A stretch of 64,000 nt of DNA, taken from assembly GCA_913060675.1 (NCBI GenBank), contig CAJXUS010000019.1:1-64000 (forward strand), written 5' to 3'. A model generated the notes under the pieces. The model made no database searches, was not told the origin of the DNA, and worked only from the letters and a program-made list of their open reading frames with translations. Positions 1-6,997 of the stretch are shown in pieces. The stretch is from an uncultured Rhodospirillales bacterium. GTDB taxonomy: Bacteria; Pseudomonadota; Alphaproteobacteria; Kiloniellales; Kiloniellaceae. The number at the start of each line of letters is the position of its first letter. Position 1 is the first letter of the stretch. Position numbers and translations under genes: made by a program.

Positions 1-18
1 GCCTCGTTGGTGAGCGGT

Positions 19-47
19 GTTATAGGCCCCACAACAACACCTGTCAA
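19..47 (-). promoter_or_regulatory. Strong sigma70-type promoter reading off the left edge
   Basis: On the minus strand TTGACA (42-47) and TATAAC (19-24) are separated by exactly 17 bases. The -35 hexamer is perfect and the -10 has one mismatch. The DNA immediately upstream (48-110) is very AT-rich with A/T tracts, like an UP element. This architecture resembles rRNA or tRNA promoters of alphaproteobacteria, but the transcript lies outside the window, so the target is unknown. Confidence 0.65.
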
Positions 48-141
48 AGACCTTTGTTAAAAAATCTCACATTTTTGTAATATTTCTAAAACAATACACA
101 AAACATACCTATTATTACTCAAATCAACATGTTTCAGGACC

Positions 142-263
142 GAATCAGAACACTCAGAATTCATCAAACACTCAAAAACATGAGATTCACAGAGAATCAC
201 AACAAAACAGTCAAGAATCGCTCAAGAAAATGAAAAAAGATTCGTGAAATATTCAAAAGATTC
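142..263. promoter_or_regulatory. Cluster of six GANTC (CcrM-type) methylation sites in non-coding DNA
   Basis: GANTC occurs at 142-146, 184-188, 194-198, 215-219, 239-243 and 259-263, six times in 122 bases. The whole 1-317 interval has no convincing gene. GANTC is the target of the cell-cycle methyltransferase CcrM in alphaproteobacteria, and clustered sites in promoters often mark methylation-sensitive regulation by GcrA. Here the cluster lies 95-220 bases upstream of the leftward promoter and downstream of the phosphotransferase gene. Function is inferred; the sites themselves are directly visible. Confidence 0.55.
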
Positions 264-317
264 GCAGAACATCTTCAAAACTAAGAAATAAGCTGACTAC
301 CTACTCAAGAAAGCCAT

Positions 318-1262
318 TTAGTCGTACAGACGCCCCTCTGCCACGGCATGAACATGCCCCTTAAAAGCAGGGGAAGACATCAAACTCTTACAACGCTCAA
401 ATCGCCCGATGCTATAGGCCCAGAAATCTTCGGCAGGGTTCTCGTTTCCGTGCTGGATCAATCCCCAGAGAGTCCACAGCAGATCACACATCGCTTTATA
501 GATGACCAGTCGGCCCATGATTTCTGCTGGAGGTTCTCCGCCCCAATAGGCAGAGAGCAATTCTTTGTCTTGATCTTCATTGAACTCAGCTTCGACAGAA
601 AGGTCTCCCAGATCCCAGAGCGGATCATTCATGCCGGAATATTCCCAGTCCACAATCCACATCTTGTCGCCATCATCGAGGAAGTTTTCAGACAGAGGGT
701 CACAATGACACGGCGTAAGGGGTAAGCCTTTCTTCGCCGCCAGAATTTTTCGAATATTTTGCGCCTCTTTAACGACCTCATGATAACCAGAGGGTAAAAT
801 TTCGCCTAGATCATCTAGAACCTTCAAATACTCATCGATCATGGCAAATAGTTCGAAGCGGAAGCGAAATTCTTTGCCCGAGTTATGTAACAAAGCCAAA
901 GCTTGTCCGGCTCGCCCTGGGGACCCCGTTCTGGACTTAAAGGCGTCGGGGCTCATAGTTTCTGTACCCCCAAGAAACCGAAACACCATCACACCACTGG
1001 ACGGATCACTATATAAGACTTCTGCAGAAACCTTTATGTCTGCAGCAACCCGTGCATTATGTGATTCTACTGAACGATCAATATAACCCTCGGTTCCCTC
1101 TCCTGGAATTCGAACAATATAGCTACCTCCTTCCCGAGACACCTTATAGACAAGGTTGGTCAAACCACCGAGACGCTCAACTGAATAACTTCCTGGCTCC
1201 CAACCTTGTAACTCAGGCACCCGAGCCAAAGCCGTTGCGATTTGTTGATAATTCATCCTCAT
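318..1262 (-). CDS. Choline/aminoglycoside kinase-like phosphotransferase
   Basis: Protein-kinase-like small-molecule phosphotransferase of the APH/choline kinase superfamily, 314 residues, the usual length. The N-lobe has a glycine-rich stretch (GGLTNLVYKV, about 32-41). The catalytic loop is HCDPLSEN, giving H186, D188 and N193 of the HxDxxxxN motif. The metal-binding motif is VDWEYSG with D205, followed by NDPLWDLGD, a signature of choline/ethanolamine kinases. It is cytoplasmic and probably phosphorylates a small amino alcohol with ATP. It lies 19 bases downstream of the FAD/GcvT dehydrogenase and is clearly in its operon, so the substrate is probably related to N-methylated amino compounds. 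Two close starts are possible (1262 or 1256) behind AAGGGG. The exact substrate cannot be told from sequence. Confidence 0.85.
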   Translation of the reverse strand: MRMNYQQIATALARVPELQGWEPGSYSVERLGGLTNLVYKVSREGGSYIVRIPGEGTEGYIDRSVESHNARVAADIKVSAEVLYSDPSSGVMVFRFLGGTETMSPDAFKSRTGSPGRAGQALALLHNSGKEFRFRFELFAMIDEYLKVLDDLGEILPSGYHEVVKEAQNIRKILAAKKGLPLTPCHCDPLSENFLDDGDKMWIVDWEYSGMNDPLWDLGDLSVEAEFNEDQDKELLSAYWGGEPPAEIMGRLVIYKAMCDLLWTLWGLIQHGNENPAEDFWAYSIGRFERCKSLMSSPAFKGHVHAVAEGRLYD

Positions 1263-1281
1263 TACCCCTTAACTTGGCCAA

Positions 1282-3705
1282 TCACATCTTTAGGCGCTTA
1301 TTCTTAGGATCATACAGCGCACCATCAACACGCGTTGCAGGATAGCGTTTTCCGAAAGCCTCGATTTCAAAGCCCTGTTGATCGGCAATCGACTTGGGAA
1401 GGTAGCCCAAGGCAATTTGTTTATCGATGGTATGTCCATGGTTGGCAGACGTTGTCAGGCCAACGACGTCTTCTCCAAGGAATATGGTCTCTGCACCGTA
1501 AAGGGAAACATCGGCCTCTACGATAAAGGTGGACAGCTTTTGTCTCGGACCTTTTTCCTTAATATCTAAGAGCGCATCGCGACCGATAAAGTCGCCTTTT
1601 GATTTCAATGCTACTTTAAAGCCCAAACCTGCGTCATAAGGGGTGTAATCAGGAGTTACTTCTGAACTCCAATAAACATAGCCTTTTTCCAGTCTCAAAC
1701 TGTCAATGGCACGATATCCAACATTGGCAATGTCATAAATTTTCCCGGCCTCCCAAAGCAGCTCGTAAACATGCCCGGCAAACTCGGTTGGGATGTGCAA
1801 CTCCCAGCCTAACTCTCCGACATAACCAATACGCAGAGCCCAGAGGGTCGCGGCGCCAATTTCAATCTGCTGGCAAGTTGAAAAGGGAAAGCTCTCATTA
1901 GAGAGATTATTGTTAGCCACGGCCTGCAGAACGGCCCGTGAACTCGGGCCACAAATATTGATCACCGCCTTGGCCGAGGTCACTTCAAAGGCATGAACAG
2001 ATCCGTCGCTCGGCAAATGCGCCTTGATCCAATGAAAGTCATGCGTGGCAAAGCCACTTCCAGTAATGACATAGAAGTGCTGAAGGCCAAATCGGCAGAT
2101 GGTTAAATCCGCTTCAATTCCGCCCTTCTCATTACAAAGCTGGGTATAGATCACCGAACCGACAGATTTATCAATATTTGAGACCGCAAGCCTTTGCAAA
2201 GCATCCAGTGCACCCGGCCCGACAATTTCCATCTTCGCAAAGGATGACTGATCTATCAGGGCTACATTTTCGCGCACCGCTTTACATTCTTGTGCAACAG
2301 GGGAGAACCAGTTTGTTTTTGTACGATCAAAATCCAACTCATCTCTAGGCTCCATATCAGCAGGTGCAAACCAGTTCGGGCGTTCCCATCCCGCCTTACT
2401 GCCATAACAAGCCCCCTTGTCCTTCAATATATTATAAAGCGGGCTACGCCTTATACCTCTGGCGGCCTCGGCTTCTTCGCCGGGTTTATGTAGTAGATAA
2501 TGCCCACCATAGTGTTCCACAGCCCGATTATACATAAAGTAGTTGGTATTATGATGCTCGCTAAAGCGGCGAATATCCAAGGGCCAGAGATCAAGGCTAG
2601 GGGCTTCATCGACAATCCATTCCGCCATCATCTGCCCCGCGCCCCCGCCAGCCGCGATCCCGTAGAGGAAACCACTGGCAACAAAGTAGTTATCAAGCTC
2701 CGCTGCCTTGCCCATAACAAAGTCACCATCGGCTGAATAGGGAATGGGGCCATTGATTAGTTCACGGATACCTACGGTGTTTATAACAGGGGTGATTTCT
2801 GCAGCAAGACAGGCAAGCTGTTCAAAGCGATCAAAATTACCCCCTAATAATTCACGACCAAAGCCTTGCGGGATACCCTTATCTCCAAAAGGAAGTGTTC
2901 CCTTTTCATATCCTCCGACGACCATACCCCGGACTTCAGGTTTGTAATAAATCAGACGATCAGGATCACGCATGGTTGGCATATTCTTTGGTACATCGGA
3001 TATAGGATCAGTGATCATATATTGATGCTCTAAAGCACAAGCGGGAATTTTTACATTACTGAGCGCTCCGAGTTCTCGAGACCACATCCCGCCAGCGTTT
3101 ACCAATATATCAAAGGTCCAGGTTCCCTCGGACGTAACAACTTCAGTTGCTCGTCTCCCATCCCGGCGCACCTCGAGGACTTCGACACCTTGATAAATTT
3201 TGGCACCCTTATCACGGGCACCTTTCGCCAGTGCCTGACAAACCGAGCTTGGGTCAATATAACCATCACTTGGAATATAGGCTGCCCCCTCCACACCTGC
3301 TGTTGTCATGATGGGAAACAGTTCTTGCGCTTCACGGGCGCTTAGGATTTGCATCTCCAAACCAAAACTCTTGGAAGTTGTTGCCAAGCGTTTCACTTCG
3401 AGCATGCGATCTTTAGAACTTGCTAATCGTAGACTGCCGACTTTCTTCCAATCCAGCGCCTGCCCGGTTTCGACCTCTAGTCGATCGTATAACTCAACGG
3501 ATTTTTGCAACATTCGCGTTGTATTTCGCGAAGACCTTAACTGACCGACCAATCCGGCTGCATGCCAAGTCGCTCCGTGAGTTAACTGGTTTTTTTCCAG
3601 AACAGCGACATCCCGCTTTCCCATACGCGTTAAATGGTAGGCTATAGAACACCCAATAATCCCGCCCCCGACAATGAGAACTTCCACGTGATGCCGCTTT
3701 GACAT
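1282..3705 (-). CDS. FAD-dependent dimethylglycine/sarcosine dehydrogenase-like protein with GcvT domain
   Basis: Two-domain oxidoreductase of about 807 residues, the size of dimethylglycine dehydrogenase (DMGDH) relatives. The N-terminal DAO-type FAD domain starts with the dinucleotide motif VGGGIIGCS, followed by HGATWHAAGLVG, the region carrying the covalent-FAD histidine in DMGDH-type enzymes. From about residue 430 to the end is a GcvT/aminomethyltransferase-like tetrahydrofolate domain, including GYVGELGWELH and GYRAIDSLRLEKGY. Such enzymes demethylate N-methyl amino acids and pass the one-carbon unit to folate. I start at 3705 because TGGAGA lies at 3711-3716, eight bases ahead of that ATG; a start at 3723 would read through the ribosome site. 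First gene of an operon with the choline-kinase-like gene, divergent from a DeoR regulator. The precise substrate is unknown. Confidence 0.85.
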   Translation of the reverse strand: MSKRHHVEVLIVGGGIIGCSIAYHLTRMGKRDVAVLEKNQLTHGATWHAAGLVGQLRSSRNTTRMLQKSVELYDRLEVETGQALDWKKVGSLRLASSKDRMLEVKRLATTSKSFGLEMQILSAREAQELFPIMTTAGVEGAAYIPSDGYIDPSSVCQALAKGARDKGAKIYQGVEVLEVRRDGRRATEVVTSEGTWTFDILVNAGGMWSRELGALSNVKIPACALEHQYMITDPISDVPKNMPTMRDPDRLIYYKPEVRGMVVGGYEKGTLPFGDKGIPQGFGRELLGGNFDRFEQLACLAAEITPVINTVGIRELINGPIPYSADGDFVMGKAAELDNYFVASGFLYGIAAGGGAGQMMAEWIVDEAPSLDLWPLDIRRFSEHHNTNYFMYNRAVEHYGGHYLLHKPGEEAEAARGIRRSPLYNILKDKGACYGSKAGWERPNWFAPADMEPRDELDFDRTKTNWFSPVAQECKAVRENVALIDQSSFAKMEIVGPGALDALQRLAVSNIDKSVGSVIYTQLCNEKGGIEADLTICRFGLQHFYVITGSGFATHDFHWIKAHLPSDGSVHAFEVTSAKAVINICGPSSRAVLQAVANNNLSNESFPFSTCQQIEIGAATLWALRIGYVGELGWELHIPTEFAGHVYELLWEAGKIYDIANVGYRAIDSLRLEKGYVYWSSEVTPDYTPYDAGLGFKVALKSKGDFIGRDALLDIKEKGPRQKLSTFIVEADVSLYGAETIFLGEDVVGLTTSANHGHTIDKQIALGYLPKSIADQQGFEIEAFGKRYPATRVDGALYDPKNKRLKM

Positions 3706-3819
3706 TTGCTTCTCCAAAAACAACTAATAACCACAAAATTCCACAATATCACATAAAGTCACTTAAAAAGGAGTCGAGTCAATATGAATAATTGATAATT
3801 TGAGGTTATTGCGTGTTTA

Positions 3820-3872
3820 TTTCGTGGACCTAATGATGTTATGATAAGATTTTCCATACTAAAACCACGAAA
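3820..3872. promoter_or_regulatory. Inverted repeat in the divergent promoter region, candidate DeoR operator
   Basis: TTTCGTGG at 3820-3827 and its exact inverse CCACGAAA at 3865-3872 flank 37 bases in the intergenic region between the dehydrogenase operon and the DeoR gene. The second half-site continues as CGAAATT, so TTTCG is repeated. TTTCG-rich half sites are common in DeoR-family operators. The second arm ends nine bases before the deoR-type start codon, so binding there would repress its own gene. Inference from position and symmetry. Confidence 0.4.
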
Positions 3873-3881
3873 CGAAATTCT

Positions 3882-4661
3882 ATGAACCCCTCAAAGCGCC
3901 AACTCGACATTCTCAAAAACGTTCGATTTAGTGGATTTTGCACAACCTCAGCTCTCGCAGAAACACTACAAGTCTCGATGGAGACCATTCGTAGAAATGT
4001 GAACAGTCTCGTCGCAGAGGGCCTTTTGGAAAAAGTCCATGGAGGTGTGTCCCTTCCCGAGAGCCTTCCCGAACCTTCATTTACCCGTCGTCTGACAGAA
4101 GGTAAGGAAAGCAAACAGAAGATCGGCGCTTTGGTGGCTGCACAAATTCGCAATGGGGAATCTCTCTTTCTCGACAATAGTTCTACTACTGCTTACGTGG
4201 CCATGGCCCTGAGCGACCACAGTAATCTTTTTATTGTTACGAACTCTGCCTCAATCGCGAACATTCTGGTGAGCAGAAACGGGAACAGAGTTTTTTTGGC
4301 GGGGGGAGAACTCAGAGAACACGACGCCGGCGCTTTTGGTCCAGAGGCCTTGGAGTTTGTCGGGCGATTTGAGCTTGATCACGCCATACTATCTGCATCG
4401 GCAGTGAACAGCGAAAAAGGCTTCATGGTAAATCACCTATGCGAAGCAGTCTTTTCTCAAACCCTTATATCTCACTCTCAGCAATCCATTATGGTTCTAG
4501 ACCATAGTAAGTTCGATAAAATGGCCCCCGTAAAACAATGCAATTTTTCGCAAATAGATCAATTCGTCTCTGACAAGACCCCATCAGAGTATCTCCTCGA
4601 GGCAATTAAGCTTGCGGAATGCGATATATCGATCGCCGAAGAACAGACAGTTTTCGAATAA
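3882..4661 (+). CDS. DeoR/GlpR-family transcriptional regulator
   Basis: Cytoplasmic DNA-binding regulator of 259 residues, typical for the DeoR family. Residues 1-57 form the winged helix-turn-helix (TSALAETLQVSMETIRRNVN, then LLEKVHGG). The remainder is the DeoR sensor domain, beginning near IGALVAAQIRNGESLFLDNSSTT, where family members bind phosphorylated sugars or similar effectors. It is divergent from the dehydrogenase/kinase operon across 176 bases containing a TTTCGTGG inverted repeat, so it most likely represses that operon. The product of the neighbouring kinase, a phosphorylated metabolite, would be a natural inducer; this is inference. A weak hairpin without a T-run follows at 4670-4690. 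Confidence 0.88.
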   Translation: MNPSKRQLDILKNVRFSGFCTTSALAETLQVSMETIRRNVNSLVAEGLLEKVHGGVSLPESLPEPSFTRRLTEGKESKQKIGALVAAQIRNGESLFLDNSSTTAYVAMALSDHSNLFIVTNSASIANILVSRNGNRVFLAGGELREHDAGAFGPEALEFVGRFELDHAILSASAVNSEKGFMVNHLCEAVFSQTLISHSQQSIMVLDHSKFDKMAPVKQCNFSQIDQFVSDKTPSEYLLEAIKLAECDISIAEEQTVFE

Positions 4662-4756
4662 GGCCTTCGGATAAAGCAATCGCTTTTATCTGATCTTGCC
4701 TAAAGTTAATTCCTCTGTGATCTTAGGTCTTTAAGAGATCAGGGGAATAATCAAGA

Positions 4757-5764
4757 ATGAATGCGGGTGGAGCTCCAGAAAATGGTCAGGTCGTCATCGG
4801 CTTGAATGCTGTTATTGTGGCTATTATAGAAGAGCAACCAAAGGTGTTGATCGTTCAACACACGCCAGAAACCCTAACCGCCCAGCATGAAACCCTGACT
4901 GATCGCGCGCTGCCGCATGATGACCGCCACGAAGCCCTTCCCTTTGGTCCATTCTATCCCTTAAAACACCGCACCTTGGAAAGCGGGCTTCGGTCTTGGG
5001 TCGAGGAACAAACCAACCACGAAATCGGATATGTGGAGCAGCTTTATACCTTTGGCAATGAAGGCCGTGATCCCAGAGAAGAAGCAGGTGGACCGAGACT
5101 TGTATCCGTTAGCTACGTAGCCTTGGTACAAGACACAGCGCCAACAGCAATAGAAACCGCAATTTGGCATGACTGGTATCGCTACTTCCCCTGGGAAGAT
5201 TGGAGAGAAGATACACCTGCACTTTTAGAGAGCGATATCATTCCAGCTTTGCGTCAATGGATTGAAACATCAACCGACCCAGCCCAGCGACAAGATCGCT
5301 ATGAGCGCACTTGCATTACCTTTGGTCTGGACGATACGCCCTGGAATGATGAACTGGTTCTAGAGCGGTACGAGCTACTTTATGAAGCCAACCTCGTTGC
5401 TGAAGCCCAGGACCATATTACGGATCCAGTTCAAATTGATTTTAGAGGCACCGCAATGGCGCTTGATCATAGGCGTATTCTTGCAACGGCCATCGGTCGG
5501 CTGCGCGGGAAAATCAAATATCGCCCGGTGGTGTTTGAGCTAATGCCCCCCACTTTTACCTTGTTACAACTCCAAAAAGTGGTCGAGGCTCTCTCAGGCT
5601 CACGACTCCACAAACAGAATTTCCGCCGTCTGATCGAGAAAAAAGGGTTGGTTGAGGCGACGGGAAAGATCGAAAGCCAAACTGGTGGTCGCCCTGCAAG
5701 CCAATTCCGCTTTCGCAGGGAAGTCCTCATGGAAAAACAAGCTCTTGGCGTTCGTCAAAACTAA
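4757..5764 (+). CDS. nrtR: NrtR-type NAD biosynthesis regulator (Nudix-like domain plus winged helix)
   Basis: 335 residues. The first about 160 form a Nudix-fold domain (NAVIVAIIEEQPKVLIVQ, then LPFGPFYPLKHRTLESGLRS) whose Nudix box is degenerate: the REUxEExGU core reads EEQTNHEIGY, lacking the metal-binding pattern. This is expected for NrtR regulators, which bind ADP-ribose or NAD derivatives rather than hydrolyse them. The C-terminal part (about 220-325) is a winged helix (FTLLQLQKVVEALSGSRLHKQNFRRLIEKKGLVEATG) typical of NrtR. It lies directly upstream of nadABC, co-oriented, and the 181-base gap holds three similar palindromes that are its likely operators. No such palindrome is visible upstream of nrtR itself, so autoregulation is not evident. 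It is longer than many NrtR proteins (about 220-240) because of an extended middle segment. Confidence 0.85.
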   Translation: MNAGGAPENGQVVIGLNAVIVAIIEEQPKVLIVQHTPETLTAQHETLTDRALPHDDRHEALPFGPFYPLKHRTLESGLRSWVEEQTNHEIGYVEQLYTFGNEGRDPREEAGGPRLVSVSYVALVQDTAPTAIETAIWHDWYRYFPWEDWREDTPALLESDIIPALRQWIETSTDPAQRQDRYERTCITFGLDDTPWNDELVLERYELLYEANLVAEAQDHITDPVQIDFRGTAMALDHRRILATAIGRLRGKIKYRPVVFELMPPTFTLLQLQKVVEALSGSRLHKQNFRRLIEKKGLVEATGKIESQTGGRPASQFRFRREVLMEKQALGVRQN

Positions 5765-5820
5765 CCATCTCAATGATTATACCCGATAAAATTTACACAC
5801 CAAATTCTCTTGATACTTAT

Positions 5821-5841
5821 TTATGCTCATTTGAAGCATAA
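5821..5841. promoter_or_regulatory. Candidate NrtR operator 1
   Basis: 21-base palindrome with half sites TTATGCTCA and GAAGCATAA around TTT; the outer arms TTATGCT/AGCATAA are perfect. It lies upstream of the candidate nadA -35 element (5848-5853). It shares sequence with two further sites downstream (centres 37 and 95 bases away). Assignment to NrtR is inferred from the adjacent gene. Confidence 0.6.
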
Positions 5842-5847
5842 ATAAGC

Positions 5848-5876
5848 TTGACCTTAGTAATACTCATTTGTAGCAT
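5848..5876 (+). promoter_or_regulatory. Candidate nadA promoter
   Basis: TTGACC (5848-5853) and TAGCAT (5871-5876) with a 17-base spacer. The -10 element lies inside operator 2, so a repressor bound there would block RNA polymerase. Hexamers are imperfect; inference. Confidence 0.45.
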
Positions 5877-5878
5877 AA
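5858..5878. promoter_or_regulatory. Candidate NrtR operator 2
   Basis: Half sites TAATACTCA and GTAGCATAA around TTT, closely matching operator 1 (shared core CTCATTTGnAGCATAA). It overlaps the candidate -10 element of nadA, the classic position for a repressor site. Confidence 0.6.
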
Positions 5879-5915
5879 CTGAAACAGGGGCTTCCCGTCT
5901 TTTTTTATAGCCCCC

Positions 5916-5936
5916 TTATACTCAAACTGAGCACAA
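5916..5936. promoter_or_regulatory. Candidate NrtR operator 3
   Basis: Half sites TTATACTCA and TGAGCACAA around AAC; seven of nine positions are symmetric. It ends one base before the GAGG ribosome-binding site of nadA (5937-5940), so it lies in the leader of the transcript and could act as a roadblock. Confidence 0.55.
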
Positions 5937-5945
5937 GAGGCTTTC

Positions 5946-6983
5946 ATGTCTGCCAATACTGCGTATTCCGACAACTCGGTCACCGAAACAGAAGAACTCA
6001 CTTATACTCCTGAGGTAGCGGAGCGCACAGCCGAAATTTTCAATCGTGTCGCACCAGCCATCAGCGCAGAAGAATGGCCAGACTTTGCCCCTTATATAGA
6101 TGAGATCATACGTCTTAAAAAAGAACGTAATGCAGTCATTCTGGCGCACAACTATCAGACACGGGATATCTATCACTGCGTATCAGATATCGTGGGAGAT
6201 TCTCTGGCGCTCGCACAGAAAGCCATTGATGTAGAAGCAGATGTCATCGTTATGGCTGGCGTTCACTTTATGGCGGAAACCACCAAACTTCTTAACCCTT
6301 CCAAGACGGTTTTGATCCCCGACCCTAAAGCTGGTTGTTCTCTGGCTGATTCGATCACCGGCGAAGACGTCAGAAACCTACGTAAAAAATACCTCGGTGT
6401 ACCGATTGTCACCTATGTGAACACGTCGGTTGAAGTAAAAGCTGAATCAGATATCTGCTGCACATCTGGCAATGCGGTGAAGATCGTTGAATCCCTGGGC
6501 GTAGATCGTGTCTTGCTTATTCCTGATCGCTTCCTCGCTGCCAACGTTGCCGCAGAGACCAATGTTGAGATCCTGACTTGGGCTGGAGAATGCGAAGTTC
6601 ATGAACGCTTTACCGCCCAACAAGTGACCCAATTGCGCAAGGCACACCCTGATGTCACGGTTCTCGCACACCCAGAATGCCCACCCGAAGTGGTCGAAGC
6701 TGCGGATTATTCTGGATCAACCGCAGGCATGATTAATTTCGTAACAGATCGAAAACCCAAAGAAGTTGCACTGATTACAGAGTGCTCCATGGGAGATAAC
6801 ATCGCCTCTCAAAACCCAGAGACGACCTTTATTCGATCCTGTAATCTTTGTCCTCACATGCAGCGCATTAACTTGATGAACATCTGTGATTCGCTCAAGA
6901 CCATGACATATGAAATCACAATAAACCCAGAACATGAAGACAAAGCACGGTTGGCAGTACAGCGGATGCTTGACGCAAGCTAA
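5946..6983 (+). CDS. nadA: Quinolinate synthase NadA
   Basis: Cytoplasmic [4Fe-4S] enzyme condensing iminoaspartate with dihydroxyacetone phosphate to quinolinate, the second step of de novo NAD synthesis. 345 residues, normal for the longer NadA type. Family motifs present: ILAHNYQ, VMAGVHFMAET, GCSLAD, YVNTSVEVKAESDICCTSGNA, TECSMGDN and CNLCPHM; the cysteines in GCSLAD, CCTSGNA and the CNLCPHM region supply the cluster ligands. The AAGAGG ribosome site precedes the ATG. First gene of nadABC: eleven bases separate its stop from the GTG ahead of nadB. Probably repressed by NrtR through the upstream palindromes. Confidence 0.97.
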   Translation: MSANTAYSDNSVTETEELTYTPEVAERTAEIFNRVAPAISAEEWPDFAPYIDEIIRLKKERNAVILAHNYQTRDIYHCVSDIVGDSLALAQKAIDVEADVIVMAGVHFMAETTKLLNPSKTVLIPDPKAGCSLADSITGEDVRNLRKKYLGVPIVTYVNTSVEVKAESDICCTSGNAVKIVESLGVDRVLLIPDRFLAANVAAETNVEILTWAGECEVHERFTAQQVTQLRKAHPDVTVLAHPECPPEVVEAADYSGSTAGMINFVTDRKPKEVALITECSMGDNIASQNPETTFIRSCNLCPHMQRINLMNICDSLKTMTYEITINPEHEDKARLAVQRMLDAS

Positions 6984-6997
6984 GGAGCGATTAGGTG

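Noticed and set aside
1..317. Replication origin at the left edge
   Set aside because: No DnaA boxes (TTATCCACA) were found in the AT-rich region; GANTC sites and A/T tracts alone are not enough.
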